The notes: generated by a model not told the origin, from the sequence alone. 64,000 bases of DNA from Listeria monocytogenes (GCF_013282665.1 NZ_CP054041.1:2400001-2464000); one strand, 5' to 3'; positions 8,005 to 18,323 are shown, counted from the first letter of the stretch. Numbers and translations are program-made.

Positions 8005-9681
8005 ATGGTACAATTATTTTCAGCATTTGACAGAGAAACAATCGAAAGAAATCTTCAAGAGGAAAAATTTGATTTAGTCATCGTCGGTGGCGGAATTACA
8101 GGAGCAGGAATCGCTTTAGATGCAACTTCAAGAGGAATGAGCGTTGCACTTGTTGAAATGGGCGATTTTGCAAGTGGTACATCCAGCCGTTCGACAAAAC
8201 TAGTCCACGGAGGACTGCGATATTTGCAACAATTTGAAATTAAGGAAGTAGCAGATTTAGGAAAAGAGCGTGCGATAGTCTATGAAAATGGACCTCACGT
8301 AACAACACCTGAATGGATGATGCTTCCATTCCATAAAGGTGGAAATATGGGCAAAACAACTGCTTCATTTGGGATTCGTTTATATGATTATTTAGCAGGT
8401 GTAAAGAAAAATGAACGCCGCAAAATTTTAAGCGCAAAAGAAACTTTAGCCAAAAATCCTTTCGTAAAAAAAGATGGCTTAAAAGGTTCTGGTTACTACG
8501 TAGAGTATCGTACGGATGATGCGCGTTTAACAATAGAAGTCATGAAGAAAGCGGTAGAACTCGGAGCAAATGCCATTAACTATACGAAAGCAGAGCATTT
8601 CTTATATGATGACAATAAACAAGTAGTTGGCGTAACCGTAACAGATCGTCTGTCTGGTAAAGCATACGACATTAAAGGTCACCGCGTTATTAATGCAGCC
8701 GGCCCGTGGGTGGATAAAGTAAGAAAATTAGATTATGCAACAAACAACAAACATTTACGCTTAACAAAAGGAATTCATTTAGTTATTGATAAACAAAAAT
8801 TCCCAATGGAACAAGCGGTATACTTCGATACGCCCGATGGTCGCATGGTTTTTGCTATTCCGCGTGATAAAAAAGTCTACGTTGGGACAACAGATACCGT
8901 GTATGATGAAGCAGTAATCAATCCGAAAGCACTCGAATCCGATCATAATTATGTGATTAAAGCAATTAATTACATGTTCCCTGATGTGCATATTACCGAA
9001 AAAGACATTGAATCAAGTTGGGCTGGAGTTCGTCCACTTATTTATGAAGAAGGTAAAGATCCATCCGAAATTTCTCGTAAAGATGAAGTTTGGTTTTCTG
9101 AAAGTGGCTTAATTACAATGGCCGGTGGTAAACTTACTGGATATAGAAAAATGGCCGAAAAATTATTAGATGATGTTTCTAAATCACTAGCGAAAGAAAC
9201 CGGTAAAAAATACAAACCAGTTCAAACAAAACATTTGCCTATTTCTGGTGGCGACATTGGTGGCTCAGAACAATTAGAAGCATTCCTATCTAAGAAAGCG
9301 AAAGAAGGAAATAATCGCTTTGGTTGGACATTAGAAGAAGGCCGCGAGATGGCAAAACGTTTCGGTAGCAATATCGATCAATTGTTTACGTACGCACAAG
9401 AACATAAAGAACAAAACGAAACCACTTTGCCAAACAGTTTATATGCGGAATTACGTTATTCGATTCAACACGAAGCAGTAACAACGCCAATTGATTTCTT
9501 ATTACGTCGAACAGGCTACTTACTTTTTGATATGCCGTACTTACTTGAATGGAAAGATGCGGTTGTAGATGAAATGGCTAAACAATTCCACTGGAGCGAT
9601 GATGTAAAACAGACTTATATGGAAGAATTAAATATCCAAATTAACGATGCCAGAGAGCCAGCTGATTGGCACGATAGATAA
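8005..9681 (+). CDS. glpD: Aerobic glycerol-3-phosphate dehydrogenase
   Basis: 558 aa. The ATG at 8005 is preceded by gaagggggc (7989-7997); an in-frame ATG ten codons upstream lacks a ribosome-binding site. The FAD-binding Rossmann motif [16 protein letters not shown] is near residue 22, followed by [15 protein letters not shown], typical of GlpD, and a C-terminal GlpD cap domain. The enzyme oxidises glycerol-3-phosphate to dihydroxyacetone phosphate and passes electrons to menaquinone at the membrane. Length is normal for Firmicutes (about 555 aa). The cre-like site and hairpin upstream suggest carbon control. Confidence 0.95.
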   Translation: MVQLFSAFDRETIERNLQEEKFDLVIVGGGITGAGIALDATSRGMSVALVEMGDFASGTSSRSTKLVHGGLRYLQQFEIKEVADLGKERAIVYENGPHVTTPEWMMLPFHKGGNMGKTTASFGIRLYDYLAGVKKNERRKILSAKETLAKNPFVKKDGLKGSGYYVEYRTDDARLTIEVMKKAVELGANAINYTKAEHFLYDDNKQVVGVTVTDRLSGKAYDIKGHRVINAAGPWVDKVRKLDYATNNKHLRLTKGIHLVIDKQKFPMEQAVYFDTPDGRMVFAIPRDKKVYVGTTDTVYDEAVINPKALESDHNYVIKAINYMFPDVHITEKDIESSWAGVRPLIYEEGKDPSEISRKDEVWFSESGLITMAGGKLTGYRKMAEKLLDDVSKSLAKETGKKYKPVQTKHLPISGGDIGGSEQLEAFLSKKAKEGNNRFGWTLEEGREMAKRFGSNIDQLFTYAQEHKEQNETTLPNSLYAELRYSIQHEAVTTPIDFLLRRTGYLLFDMPYLLEWKDAVVDEMAKQFHWSDDVKQTYMEELNIQINDAREPADWHDR

Positions 9682-9690
9682 TAATAAACC

Positions 9691-9729
9691 AAAAAGAGCG
9701 CATATCTTCCAAAGATTTGCGCTTTTTTT
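9691..9729 (+). terminator. Rho-independent terminator after glpD
   Basis: The stem aaagagcgcatatctt / agatttgcgctttt is imperfect in the middle and is followed by a T run. Confidence 0.75.
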
Positions 9730-9807
9730 ATGAAAAAAATCATTTTCGCTATTTTCAAGATACCTTTTTCGTGGTACATTGATTACAGACGAAAAGGAGG
9801 TTTTTTT

Positions 9808-10725
9808 TTGAGCAAGATTCCTGTCATCGTCATCGTTGGCCCAACTGCTGTCGGCAAGACAAGTTTAAGTATTGAACTAGCGAAGCGTTTGGATGGAGAA
9901 ATCATTAGTGGGGACTCTATGCAAGTTTATCGCGGATTAGATATTGGTACAGCAAAAATCACACCAGAAGAAATGGATGGAATCAAACATTACCTTATAG
10001 ACGTGACCGATCCTTCTGTACCGTTCACCGCAGCAAAATTCCAATCAGAAACAAGGAAATCGATAGAAGCAATACATCAAGCTGGTAAATTACCAATTAT
10101 TGTCGGTGGAACAGGACTTTATATTCAATCTGTTTTCTATGATTATGGTTTTGGGAACGCAAGCGAAGATAAGGCTTACCGAGCGGAGTTAGAACAATTA
10201 GATAAAGCTATATTATGGCAAATGCTCGAGCAACAAGATCCGGAAAGTGCACATCAGATACATGAAAACAATAAGCGTCGAGTGATTAGAGCATTAGAAG
10301 TAATGCATCTAACAGGAAAGCCTTTCTCGGAATATCAAGTGCATAATGTACTTAATAATACATATAAACCACTTTTTCTAGGGCTTGACTTAGATAGAAA
10401 ACTACTTTATGAAAGAATAAATCAGCGAGTGGATCTAATGTTTGAGCAAGGCTTGATAACTGAAGCAAAAAATTTATTCGAGCAACATTTAGTGGACGTT
10501 CCAGCGGTTCGTGGCATCGGCTACAAAGAATTATTTCCTTATTTTGAAGGAAAGAGCACTCTAGAAGAAGCGAAAGAATTAATTCAAAAAAATTCAAGAC
10601 ATTTCGCGAAAAGACAGTTAACTTGGTTTAGAAATAGAATGGATATTGACTGGATTCAGGCGGGTGTTAGCAGTACAGAATCAGAAGCATTAAATAAAGC
10701 AACAACCTTTTTAACAGCTAAATAA
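9808..10725 (+). CDS. miaA: tRNA dimethylallyltransferase MiaA
   Basis: 305 aa. The TTG start at 9808 sits 7 bases after aaggagg; the longer frame from 9730 has no ribosome-binding site and adds unrelated residues. The P-loop GPTAVGKT is at residues 11-18, [15 protein letters not shown] and VGGTGLYI follow, and a C-terminal [11 protein letters not shown] segment is typical of the family. It transfers a dimethylallyl group to A37 of tRNAs that read UNN codons, in the cytosol. It precedes hfq, as in many bacteria. A SigB-type promoter for hfq begins right after its stop codon. Confidence 0.96.
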   Translation: MSKIPVIVIVGPTAVGKTSLSIELAKRLDGEIISGDSMQVYRGLDIGTAKITPEEMDGIKHYLIDVTDPSVPFTAAKFQSETRKSIEAIHQAGKLPIIVGGTGLYIQSVFYDYGFGNASEDKAYRAELEQLDKAILWQMLEQQDPESAHQIHENNKRRVIRALEVMHLTGKPFSEYQVHNVLNNTYKPLFLGLDLDRKLLYERINQRVDLMFEQGLITEAKNLFEQHLVDVPAVRGIGYKELFPYFEGKSTLEEAKELIQKNSRHFAKRQLTWFRNRMDIDWIQAGVSSTESEALNKATTFLTAK

Positions 10726-10734
10726 CGCTTTTCT

Positions 10735-10760
10735 GTTTGGTAGGAAGAAATAAAGGGTAT
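10735..10760 (+). promoter_or_regulatory. SigB-type promoter upstream of hfq
   Basis: GTTTGG (10735-10740), a 14-base spacer and GGGTAT (10755-10760) match the general-stress sigma factor consensus GTTT(AA)-N13-15-GGGWAT. It lies between the miaA stop and hfq, giving a leader of about 80 bases. Stress-dependent, SigB-dependent hfq expression is established for L. monocytogenes (from memory). Confidence 0.75.
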
Positions 10761-10847
10761 TTGAAATTAGCCAACCAATTGTGCAATGGAACTTCATTGG
10801 GGTTTGGGGAATTTTTTAGTATAAGATAGAGATTGGAGAGGGAAATT

Positions 10848-11081
10848 ATGAAACAAGGTGGACAAGGGTTACAGGACTATTACTTAAATCAATTGCGTAA
10901 GGAGAAAATTCTTGCAACTGTATTTTTAACAAACGGCTTTCAGTTAAGAGGACGCGTTGTAAGTTTTGACAATTTTACCGTACTACTAGATGTCGAAGGA
11001 AAACAACAACTTGTATTTAAACACGCAATTTCAACTTTCTCCCCGCAGAAGAATGTCGCTTTAAATCCGGATGCGGAATAA
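10848..11081 (+). CDS. hfq: RNA chaperone Hfq
   Basis: 77 aa. The ATG at 10848 follows ggagaggg; a GTG-type start 15 bases upstream overlaps the ribosome-binding site. An Sm-like fold is evident: the Sm1 region ([19 protein letters not shown]) and Sm2 with FKHA where many homologues have YKHA. The acidic C-tail is short, as in other Gram-positive Hfq proteins. It forms a ring hexamer that binds small RNAs and A-rich or U-rich RNA. Expression is probably both SigB-driven (10735-10760) and by read-through from miaA. Confidence 0.97.
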   Translation: MKQGGQGLQDYYLNQLRKEKILATVFLTNGFQLRGRVVSFDNFTVLLDVEGKQQLVFKHAISTFSPQKNVALNPDAE

Positions 11082-11091
11082 GTACTTTACT

Positions 11092-11141
11092 TGAAAGACA
11101 GGGAACTCGCTTTTTTGCGATGTTTCATGTCTTTTTTTTAT
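11092..11141 (+). terminator. Probable terminator after hfq
   Basis: An imperfect hairpin (gaca...cgc / gcg...tgtc) is followed by eight T. The stem has mismatches, so read-through into hflX is possible. Confidence 0.5.
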
Positions 11142-11190
11142 GCAGAAAATATGCTACGATTAGTTTTGTCTGAAAAAGGGAGAAATGCTT

Positions 11191-12414
11191 GTGGAACGAG
11201 AAAAAATAATACTTGTAGGCGTGATTTTGCCAAATAAAACAGAAGAAGCTTTCTGGAATTCCATGAATGAACTACATAGTCTAGCTAAAACGGCGAATGG
11301 CGAGGTAGTAGATGAATTAATTCAAAAATTAGAACGAGTAAATCAAGCGTCGTTCATTGGTTCAGGTAAGCTGGAAGAACTTGCTGCGTTAGTGGAAATG
11401 CATGAGGCGGATGTTGTTATATTTAATAGTGAACTTAGTGCGACACAGGTACGCAATATTTCTAAGGCGGTTGAGGCACGAATAATTGACCGAACACAAT
11501 TAATTCTAGATATTTTTGCCATGCGCGCAAAATCCAAAGAAGGAAAACTGCAAGTCGCATACGCGCAATATAAATATCTTTTACCAAGGCTCAGTGGACA
11601 AGGTGTTTCCTTATCAAAACTTGGAGGAGGTATCGGTTCGAGAGGGCCGGGTGAATCCAAACTAGAAATGGACAAACGACATATTCGTGAAAAAATGCAT
11701 GATATCAAAGCGCAATTAACACATGTTGAACAGCATCGCAAGCGAATCATTGAACGAAGAAATACACAATCCGTTTTTCGGTTCGGTTTAATCGGTTACA
11801 CCAATGCGGGGAAATCAACTATTTTCAACCGGTTAACGAATGAATCAACATTACAAGAAGATAAATTATTTGCAACGCTTGACCCGACTACTCGAAAGAT
11901 TCGCTTTTCCGGTGGGTTTCAAGCGCTTTTGACAGATACAGTAGGTTTTATTCAAGATTTGCCCACGACTTTGATTGCAGCGTTTCGCTCTACTTTAGAG
12001 GAAACAGCCAATGTAGATGTGTTAATTCATGTAGTAGATGCATCAAACCCAGACTATTTGCAGCACGAAACGACGGTAATTTCCTTATTAGAGGAACTTG
12101 AAATGAACCATCTACCAACATTAGTCATCTACAATAAAATGGATCAGGCGCCGGCCACGTTCGTACCTGATCAACCAGAAAGCCTACTTATATCGGCATT
12201 AGATCAACTGGCCCCAGATACGATTAAACAGCGAATGATACAATTAATTGAAAAAAATTGGACTCACTTTACGATAGAACTTTCAGAAGAAAAAGGAAAA
12301 GAATTAGCACAAATAAAACAACAAGCTTGGGTAACGAAACTAGCATATATTGAAAGTAAACAAAGTTACCGTATAGAGGGATACAAACCGAGAAAGGAGC
12401 TAAATAATGAATAA
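11191..12414 (+). CDS. hflX: Ribosome-associated GTPase HflX
   Basis: 407 aa from a GTG at 11191, 8 bases after aaagggag. An ATG two codons upstream (11185) is also possible but sits too close to the ribosome-binding site. The N-terminal HflX domain includes IGSGKLEEL and the glycine-rich signature GIGSRGPGESKLE. The G domain follows with G1 GYTNAGKST (202-210), G3 DTVGF and G4 NKMD. HflX binds 50S subunits and in other bacteria splits stalled or heat-damaged ribosomes. Its 3' end overlaps the next gene by 8 bases, implying co-translation. Confidence 0.94.
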   Translation: MEREKIILVGVILPNKTEEAFWNSMNELHSLAKTANGEVVDELIQKLERVNQASFIGSGKLEELAALVEMHEADVVIFNSELSATQVRNISKAVEARIIDRTQLILDIFAMRAKSKEGKLQVAYAQYKYLLPRLSGQGVSLSKLGGGIGSRGPGESKLEMDKRHIREKMHDIKAQLTHVEQHRKRIIERRNTQSVFRFGLIGYTNAGKSTIFNRLTNESTLQEDKLFATLDPTTRKIRFSGGFQALLTDTVGFIQDLPTTLIAAFRSTLEETANVDVLIHVVDASNPDYLQHETTVISLLEELEMNHLPTLVIYNKMDQAPATFVPDQPESLLISALDQLAPDTIKQRMIQLIEKNWTHFTIELSEEKGKELAQIKQQAWVTKLAYIESKQSYRIEGYKPRKELNNE

Positions 12415-13633
12415 TATTCAAGCGATACGAAAAAAAGTGGAAACTCAAATTGATGATTTGCAAAATAAAACAGACGAAATTGCTGAATTTAATCAAGCGA
12501 AAGTGTTAGATGCGTTTCAAGAGAATAAAGTAAGTGATTTTCATTTTCATCCTTCCACTGGATACGGTTATGATGATGAAGGTAGAGATACATTAGAACG
12601 TGTTTATGCAAGTGTGTTTAAGACAGAGGCCGCTCTTGTACGTCCACAAATAATTTCAGGAACGCATGCAATTTCAACCGTATTATTTGGCATTCTTCGC
12701 CCGAATGATGAATTACTTTATATTACTGGTCAACCTTATGATACGTTAGAAGAAATTGTAGGAATCCGAAATCAAGGACAAGGTTCTTTAAAAGATTTTC
12801 ATATTGGTTACAGCTCTGTACCGCTTCTGGAAAATGGTGATATAGATTTTCCGAGAATAGCGGAAAAAATGACAATAAAAACAAAAATGATTGGAATTCA
12901 ACGTTCACGAGGTTATGCGGATAGACCTTCTTTTACAATAGAAAAGATAAAAGAAATGATTGTGTTTGTAAAAAATATCAATCCAGAAGTAATTGTTTTT
13001 GTAGATAATTGTTACGGAGAATTCGCGGAATATCAGGAGCCGCCAGAAGTTGGAGCAGATATTATCGCAGGTTCATTAATCAAAAATCCTGGTGGCGGAT
13101 TGGCGAAAACGGGTGGTTATATTGCAGGGAAAGAGGCGTTAGTAGATTTATGTGGTTATCGCTTAACTACACCTGGAATAGGTAGAGAAGCAGGCGCATC
13201 ACTCTATAGTTTATTAGAAATGTATCAAGGTTTCTTTTTAGCCCCTCATGTGACAGCTCAGGCAATTAAAGGAGCGAGATTCACGGCTGCCATGCTTGCG
13301 GAGTTTGGTGTAGAAGCTGATCCAGTATGGGACGCGCCGAGAACTGATTTAATACAAAGCATTTCCTTCCATAACAAAGAAAAGATGGTTGCATTTGCGC
13401 AAGCTATTCAAGCAGCCTCACCGGTTAATGCGCATGTTTTGCCAATCGGTGCATATATGCCAGGTTATGAAGATGACGTGATAATGGCAGCTGGGACATT
13501 TATACAAGGCGCGAGTTTGGAACTAACAGCAGATGGGCCGATTAGAGAACCTTATCAACTCTATGTTCAAGGCGGTTTGACCTATGAACATATCAAAATT
13601 GCAGTGACTCGAGCGATCCAGAAAATAGTATAA
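12407..13633 (+). CDS. PLP-dependent YnbB-family protein (methionine gamma-lyase/aluminium-resistance related)
   Basis: 408 aa, overlapping hflX by 8 bases. The fold-type I PLP enzyme pattern is visible: the SGTHAI segment after the small domain, VFVDNCYGEF with the PLP-binding Asp, and GSLIKNPGGG, which carries the likely Schiff-base lysine. The family is annotated from genomes as cystathionine beta-lyase-like or aluminium resistance protein, but the in vivo substrate is not established. The order hflX-ynbB-glnR-glnA matches Bacillus subtilis. A terminator follows, so glnRA is transcribed separately. Confidence 0.85.
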   Translation: MNNIQAIRKKVETQIDDLQNKTDEIAEFNQAKVLDAFQENKVSDFHFHPSTGYGYDDEGRDTLERVYASVFKTEAALVRPQIISGTHAISTVLFGILRPNDELLYITGQPYDTLEEIVGIRNQGQGSLKDFHIGYSSVPLLENGDIDFPRIAEKMTIKTKMIGIQRSRGYADRPSFTIEKIKEMIVFVKNINPEVIVFVDNCYGEFAEYQEPPEVGADIIAGSLIKNPGGGLAKTGGYIAGKEALVDLCGYRLTTPGIGREAGASLYSLLEMYQGFFLAPHVTAQAIKGARFTAAMLAEFGVEADPVWDAPRTDLIQSISFHNKEKMVAFAQAIQAASPVNAHVLPIGAYMPGYEDDVIMAAGTFIQGASLELTADGPIREPYQLYVQGGLTYEHIKIAVTRAIQKIV

Positions 13634-13672
13634 AAAAGTAACATTTATTTGCAAAAAATATTTTTAAATTTT

Positions 13673-13701
13673 ACCGCGATGGTTTTAATCGCGGTTTTTT
13701 T
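13673..13701 (+). terminator. Rho-independent terminator
   Basis: The stem accgcgat / atcgcggt with a 7-base loop is followed by seven T. Confidence 0.85.
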
Positions 13702-13738
13702 ATGTGAAACCCATTGGTGTACAATGGATTTCGCGATA

Positions 13739-13755
13739 TGTTAGATTATCTTACA
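13739..13755. promoter_or_regulatory. GlnR operator 1 upstream of glnRA
   Basis: TGTTA-N7-TTACA matches the GlnR/TnrA consensus TGTNA-N7-TNACA exactly. It lies just upstream of the -35 element of the glnR promoter. Confidence 0.85.
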
Positions 13756-13760
13756 TAAAT

Positions 13761-13789
13761 TTGACAAAACATCTAACGTACATTATAAT
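13761..13789 (+). promoter_or_regulatory. glnRA promoter with overlapping second GlnR operator
   Basis: Consensus SigA promoter: TTGACA (13761-13766), 17 bases, TATAAT (13784-13789). A second GlnR-like box, TGACA-N7-TAACG (13762-13778), overlaps the -35. A pair of boxes over the promoter is the arrangement used for nitrogen-excess repression of glnRA in Bacillus. Confidence 0.85.
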
Positions 13790-13833
13790 GCTACTATCAT
13801 CAATAAATAAATATGTTTTGAGGGGGAATTGTC

Positions 13834-14202
13834 GTGAGTGAAAAGGAAATCCGGAGATCAATGCCGCTGTTTCCAATTGGGCCTGTGATGAAGCTAACTG
13901 ATCTCACCGCTAGACAAATTCGCTACTATGAAGACCAAGGATTAATCCATCCGGCACGAAATCAAGGAAATCACCGTTTGTATTCACTTCAAGACATTGA
14001 TGTTCTGCTAGAGATAAAAGATTATTTGAATGATGGTCTGAATATTGCGGGAATTAAGAAAATGTATCAAATGCAACAAAAAGAATCTAAAGAACCTTTG
14101 ACAGATGATGATGTACGCAAAATACTTAGAAAAGAAATGCAACAAGCTGGCCGTTTCGTAAAGCAAGATGCGACAGGAAAACAACAATTACCAAGGTTTT
14201 AA
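13834..14202 (+). CDS. glnR: Nitrogen regulator GlnR (MerR family)
   Basis: 122 aa from a GTG start with a gaggggga ribosome-binding site. The N-terminal MerR winged helix includes LTDLTARQIRYYEDQGLI and a second half HRLYSLQDIDVLLEIKDYL. The Lys/Gln-rich C-tail is the part through which feedback-inhibited glutamine synthetase activates GlnR in Bacillus. It represses its own operon and other nitrogen genes when glutamine is abundant. It is followed 70 bases later by glnA in one operon. Two operators lie upstream. Confidence 0.95.
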   Translation: MSEKEIRRSMPLFPIGPVMKLTDLTARQIRYYEDQGLIHPARNQGNHRLYSLQDIDVLLEIKDYLNDGLNIAGIKKMYQMQQKESKEPLTDDDVRKILRKEMQQAGRFVKQDATGKQQLPRF

Positions 14203-14272
14203 AAAGACAAGAAGAGGTATTTACTTTATTTAGAAGTTAATATAATTAGATTATTTAGGAGGAATTTAGATT

Positions 14273-15607
14273 ATGGCAAAATATACAAAAGAAGACATTT
14301 TCCGCTTCGCAGATGAACAAAATGTAAAATTTATTCGTTTACAGTTCACGGATATTCTCGGGATTATTAAGAATGTGGAAATTCCTGTTAGCCAACTAAA
14401 GAAAGCGCTAGATAACAAAATCATGTTTGATGGTTCCTCCATTGAAGGCTTTGTACGAATTGAAGAGTCTGATATGTATTTATTCCCAGATTTAGATACT
14501 TGGGTGGTATTCCCATGGACAGCTGAAAAAGGAAAAGTTGCAAGAATGATTTGTGATATTTATAATCCTGATATGACTCCTTTTGCTGGAGACCCACGTG
14601 CTAACTTAAAACGTGTACTTAAAGAAATGGAAGAATTAGGTTTCACAGAGTTCAACTTAGGACCTGAGCCAGAATTTTTCCTATTCAAATTAGATGAAAA
14701 TCGTCGTCCGACACTTGAATTAAATGATAGTGGTGGTTACTTCGATTTAGCACCAACTGACTTAGGTGAAAACTGTCGCCGTGATATCGTGCTTGAATTA
14801 GAAGAAATGGGCTTTGAAATCGAAGCGTCTCACCATGAAGTAGCACCAGGACAACACGAAATTGACTTTAAATATGAAGATGCAATTACCGCGTGTGACA
14901 GCATCCAAACATTTAAGCTTGTTGTTAAAACAATTGCTCGTAAACATGGTCTGCATGCAACATTTATGCCGAAACCACTTTTTGGTGTCAATGGTTCCGG
15001 AATGCATTTCAATATGTCGCTATTTAATGAAAAAGGAAATGCTTTCTTCGATGAAAGTGGTGAACTTGAATTAAGTAAAACTGCTTATCATTTCTTAGCT
15101 GGGATGTTAAAACATGCTCGTGGATATACGGCTGTTACAAACCCAACAATCAACTCATTCAAACGTTTAGTTCCCGGTTATGAAGCACCTTGTTACATCG
15201 CGTGGTCAGGTAAAAATCGTAGCCCGCTTGTACGTGTTCCAAGCTCTCGTGGATTAAGTACTCGTCTGGAATTACGTAGTGTTGATCCATCAGCTAATCC
15301 ATATTTAGCAATGGCTGTATTATTAAAAGCTGGTTTATCCGGAATTAAAGATGAATTAACTCCTCCAGCACCAGTTGATCGTAATATCTACGGAATGAAC
15401 GAAGAAGAACGCGAAGCAACTGGAATTTATGATCTTCCGGAAAGCTTAGGTCACGCTCTGATCGAACTTGAAAAAGATGAAATTATCAAAGATGGTTTAG
15501 GTGAACACATTTTCGAACACTTTATTGAAGCGAAAACAATTGAGTGTGATATGTTCCGTACAGCGGTTCATCCGTGGGAACGCGAACAATATCTTGAAAT
15601 TTATTAA
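14273..15607 (+). CDS. glnA: Glutamine synthetase, type I-alpha
   Basis: 444 aa. The ATG at 14273 follows taggagg. Family landmarks seen in order are [17 protein letters not shown] (metal and ATP region), [41 protein letters not shown], the [20 protein letters not shown]-binding region and [15 protein letters not shown]. There is no adenylylation-site insertion, so it is the feedback-inhibited alpha type typical of Firmicutes. It makes glutamine from glutamate, ammonia and ATP in the cytosol. In Bacillus the inhibited enzyme also acts as the chaperone/activator of GlnR. Confidence 0.97.
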   Translation: MAKYTKEDIFRFADEQNVKFIRLQFTDILGIIKNVEIPVSQLKKALDNKIMFDGSSIEGFVRIEESDMYLFPDLDTWVVFPWTAEKGKVARMICDIYNPDMTPFAGDPRANLKRVLKEMEELGFTEFNLGPEPEFFLFKLDENRRPTLELNDSGGYFDLAPTDLGENCRRDIVLELEEMGFEIEASHHEVAPGQHEIDFKYEDAITACDSIQTFKLVVKTIARKHGLHATFMPKPLFGVNGSGMHFNMSLFNEKGNAFFDESGELELSKTAYHFLAGMLKHARGYTAVTNPTINSFKRLVPGYEAPCYIAWSGKNRSPLVRVPSSRGLSTRLELRSVDPSANPYLAMAVLLKAGLSGIKDELTPPAPVDRNIYGMNEEEREATGIYDLPESLGHALIELEKDEIIKDGLGEHIFEHFIEAKTIECDMFRTAVHPWEREQYLEIY

Positions 15608-15612
15608 TAATC

Positions 15613-15650
15613 AAAAGCACGTTTCCTATAGATGGAAGCGTGCTTTTTTT
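15613..15650 (+). terminator. Rho-independent terminator after glnA
   Basis: The stem aaaagcacgtttcc / ggaagcgtgctttt has a short loop and a T run. Confidence 0.85.
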
Positions 15651-15751
15651 ATTGGAAGATGGGTATCAAATGTTTGATGTTTGGTAAATAGAGGCATATA
15701 TTTAAAAATGTGCTAGTGAAAAGGCTGTTTTCATTAGAGAAAGGGGGAGAA

Positions 15752-17047
15752 ATGCAGATTACTTTAGCTATTTTAGTATTTGCCTTTACATTGTTATTTG
15801 TGATTTGGCAACCAAGAAATTTATCAATCGGATGGTCAGCGTGCGGCGGTGCGTTAATTGCCTTATTACTTGGTGTTGTCACTTTACCAGATGTTGCAAC
15901 AGTTACTGGAATTGTTTGGAATGCGACCCTCGCTTTTATTGCTATTATAGTTATTTCGCTGATTTTAGATAAAATTGGTTTTTTTGAGTGGGCAGCTTTA
16001 CATATGGCACGGTTAGCAAGAGGTAATGGGTTGTTAATGTTTATTCTTATTTCTGTTTTGGGAGCTTTCGTCGCTGCGTTGTTCGCTAATGACGGGGCAG
16101 CGCTAATTTTGACACCAATTGTTTTAGCGATGGTGCGAGCGCTGAATTTTGATGAGAAAAAGGTATTTCCTTTTATTATTGCTAGTGGTTTTATAGCGGA
16201 TACGACATCCTTACCGCTCGTAGTTAGTAATTTAGTTAATATAGTTTCGGCTGATTTTTTCGGCATTAGTTTTTCGCAGTATGCGCTTGTTATGTGGATT
16301 CCAACGATTTTCTCTTTAGTTGCGAGCGTTTTAATCTTGTATTTTTATTTTCGGAAAGCATTACCTAAAAAGTATGATACGCGAGTGATTCGAGAGCCGG
16401 CTTCTGCAATTAAAGATAAAAAGCTGTTTCGTGTTTCTTGGGGAATACTTATCATTCTTGTAGCAGGCTATTTTTTGAGTAGTTTTTTAGACATTCCAGT
16501 GTCGTTTATTGCTTTACTAGTCGCTGTTATCTTTTTAGTAGTCAGTGCAAAAAGTCATGCCGTCTCAACAAAAGCAATTTTAAAAGGAGCACCTTGGAAT
16601 ATTGTGTTTTTCTCGGTTGGTATGTATGTAGTTGTATATGGTTTACAAAATGTCGGTATCACAAAATTATTGTCAGAAGCAATTTCATATGTAGCGCACT
16701 TTGGTTTATTTGCAGGGACGGTTGGAATGGGGTTTATTGCTGCCTTACTATCTTCTGTCATGAATAATTTGCCGACAGTGATGATAAATGCACTTGCAAT
16801 CGATCATACGTCATATACAGGAGTGATAAAAGAAGCGTTAGTCTATGCAAATGTCATTGGCTCTGATTTAGGTCCAAAAATAACGCCAATTGGCTCGCTG
16901 GCAACGTTACTTTGGCTACATGTTCTAGCGCAAAAAGGAATAAAAATAAGTTGGGGCTCATATTTTAAAATTGGCATTGTAATTACTATTCCAGTTTTAT
17001 TCCTAACGCTCATCGGACTATATTTTTCACTACTTATTTGGAATTAA
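15752..17047 (+). CDS. ArsB/NhaD-type (ion transporter superfamily) membrane protein
   Basis: 431 aa. The ATG at 15752 follows aagggggaga; the frame open from 15710 has no better start. About eleven or twelve hydrophobic segments span the whole length, with typical family segments [18 protein letters not shown], a SNLVNI repeat and [13 protein letters not shown]. These are the two pseudo-symmetric substrate-site regions of arsenite/Na+/H+ type carriers. No ars genes (arsR, arsC) lie nearby, so an arsenite role cannot be inferred. It stands as a single gene between glnA and the acetyltransferase, with a shared terminator. Confidence 0.82.
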   Translation: MQITLAILVFAFTLLFVIWQPRNLSIGWSACGGALIALLLGVVTLPDVATVTGIVWNATLAFIAIIVISLILDKIGFFEWAALHMARLARGNGLLMFILISVLGAFVAALFANDGAALILTPIVLAMVRALNFDEKKVFPFIIASGFIADTTSLPLVVSNLVNIVSADFFGISFSQYALVMWIPTIFSLVASVLILYFYFRKALPKKYDTRVIREPASAIKDKKLFRVSWGILIILVAGYFLSSFLDIPVSFIALLVAVIFLVVSAKSHAVSTKAILKGAPWNIVFFSVGMYVVVYGLQNVGITKLLSEAISYVAHFGLFAGTVGMGFIAALLSSVMNNLPTVMINALAIDHTSYTGVIKEALVYANVIGSDLGPKITPIGSLATLLWLHVLAQKGIKISWGSYFKIGIVITIPVLFLTLIGLYFSLLIWN

Positions 17048-17080
17048 AACCCCCTGCACAATGGAGTGCAAGGGGTTTTG
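17046..17080. terminator. Bidirectional terminator
   Basis: The stem aaaacccc-ctgcac / gtgcaaggggtttt lies between the convergent ArsB-like and acetyltransferase genes. Confidence 0.85.
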
Positions 17081-17605
17081 TTATGCCTTCTTATAAAGAA
17101 CATGAGGCTTTAGTGGATTGCCATTTACTAAAGCGGGATGTTCAAAAGTAGCTATTTTTGTTAAATGAATTTTTTGCATGACATTTTCTGAAGGTTTATT
17201 GAGTACGGCGGTAAAACTGTATATTTCGTTAATAGTGTTGATTTCTTCAGCAAATGCTAATGCGCCAAGTGCGGCTTCCGTGGCGTAGCCTTTGTTCCAA
17301 GCGCTATGTTTTAATCGCCAACCTATCTCCGTGCAGGGAGTAAATGTAGCTTCAAATGTAGCCTCATGAAATCCGGTAAAACCGATGAATTCACCAGTGG
17401 ATTTAACCTCAATGGCAAAGAGACCGTATCCAAGTGACTTTAGTTCTGCTTGAATCCTATCAAGAAATGCATTGCTTTCATTTTGAGTTAATGTGGCTGG
17501 GAAGTATTTCATTACATGTGCGTCTGCATTCATTTGACTAAAAGAAAGATAATCGCTTGCGAAATAATCTCTTGCAATAAGCCGTTCAGTTTCAAAATAA
17601 ATCAT
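17081..17605 (-). CDS. GNAT-family N-acetyltransferase (RimJ/RimL type)
   Basis: 174 aa from the ATG at 17605, 8 bases after aggtgg; two further starts upstream (ATG 17611, GTG 17617) are less well spaced. It opens with IYFETERLIARDY, continues with IGFTGFHEA and has the acetyl-CoA region IGWRLKHSAWNKGYATEAALGALAFA, in which the Q/R-x-x-G-x-G/A loop is altered to W-N-K-G-Y-A-T. It belongs to the broad RimJ/RimL-like group that acetylates protein N-termini or small molecules; the substrate is unknown. It reads toward the ArsB-like gene and starts 31 bases after the lexA stop, so it could share lexA transcription. Confidence 0.85.
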   Translation of the reverse strand: MIYFETERLIARDYFASDYLSFSQMNADAHVMKYFPATLTQNESNAFLDRIQAELKSLGYGLFAIEVKSTGEFIGFTGFHEATFEATFTPCTEIGWRLKHSAWNKGYATEAALGALAFAEEINTINEIYSFTAVLNKPSENVMQKIHLTKIATFEHPALVNGNPLKPHVLYKKA

Positions 17606-17635
17606 GTGCATAACCACCTGTTCAAACGAATAAAA

Positions 17636-18250
17636 TTAGCGAATATCTCGATAAAGACCGATTACTTTTCCTAAAATCGTTACATTGTTTAAAAGGATAG
17701 GTTCCAAAGCGTCGTTTTCAGGCTGTAATCTAAAATGGTTCGCTTCTTTGTAGAATCGTTTACATGTAGCTTCATTTTCATCTGTCATTGCTACGACGAT
17801 TTCGCCATTGATTGCAGAACTTTGTTGTCTAACGATTACTTTATCACCATCAAGAATTCCGGCATTTATCATACTTTCACCGTCGATTTCTAACATGAAG
17901 ACATTGGTTTCACCAGCTGCCATGTATTCTGGTAGTGGGAAATATTCATCAATATTCTCAATTGCAGTGATGGGCATTCCGGCGGTTACTTTCCCGATAA
18001 TAGGAATATTTACAACATTGGGTGTCTCTGCTTCGTCTTCTAAAGATAATATTTCAATCGCACGAGGCTTTGTTGGGTCCCGTCTAATTAAGCCTTTACC
18101 TTCAAGGCGAGCAAGATGTCCATGAACAGTAGAGCTGGAAGCCAGGCCAACTGCTTCGCCGATTTCGCGGACGGAAGGTGGATAACCTTTTTCTTTTACT
18201 TCTGATTTTATAAATTCATATATATCTTGTTGGCGTTTAGATATTTTCAT
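17636..18250 (-). CDS. lexA: SOS repressor LexA
   Basis: 204 aa. The N-terminal winged helix (about 1-65) carries the recognition helix region [19 protein letters not shown]. The autocleavage site is Ala90-Gly91 (TAGMP), the catalytic Ser126 sits in DGESM and Lys164 in ATCKRF. RecA filaments on damaged DNA trigger self-cleavage and release SOS genes. The gene is divergent from yneA and shares a regulatory region with three LexA boxes, one of which overlaps its own -35 element. The start ATG follows gaggtgaaacc. Confidence 0.97.
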   Translation of the reverse strand: MKISKRQQDIYEFIKSEVKEKGYPPSVREIGEAVGLASSSTVHGHLARLEGKGLIRRDPTKPRAIEILSLEDEAETPNVVNIPIIGKVTAGMPITAIENIDEYFPLPEYMAAGETNVFMLEIDGESMINAGILDGDKVIVRQQSSAINGEIVVAMTDENEATCKRFYKEANHFRLQPENDALEPILLNNVTILGKVIGLYRDIR

Positions 18251-18289
18251 GGTTTCACCTCATTGATTTAATGGTTATTTTATAATTCA

Positions 18290-18323
18290 AGTATAGCAAA
18301 AGAAAAACCAATATGCAAACAAA
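18290..18323 (-). promoter_or_regulatory. lexA promoter
   Basis: On the minus strand, TTGCAT and TATACT (rc at 18290-18295) are separated by 17 bases. The -35 overlaps the LexA box at 18316-18329, which fits autorepression. Confidence 0.6.

Noticed and set aside
10797..10825. GGGGAAT close to hfq as a second SigB -10
   Set aside because: No GTTT element at 13-15 bases upstream; the match at 10735-10760 is far better.
15640..15666. GGGTAT before the ArsB-like gene as a SigB promoter
   Set aside because: No GTTT at the required distance; the upstream sequence is the T run of the glnA terminator.
15649..16266. 205-aa minus-strand frame opposite the ArsB-like gene
   Set aside because: Runs across the terminator and the membrane-protein gene; shadow frame.
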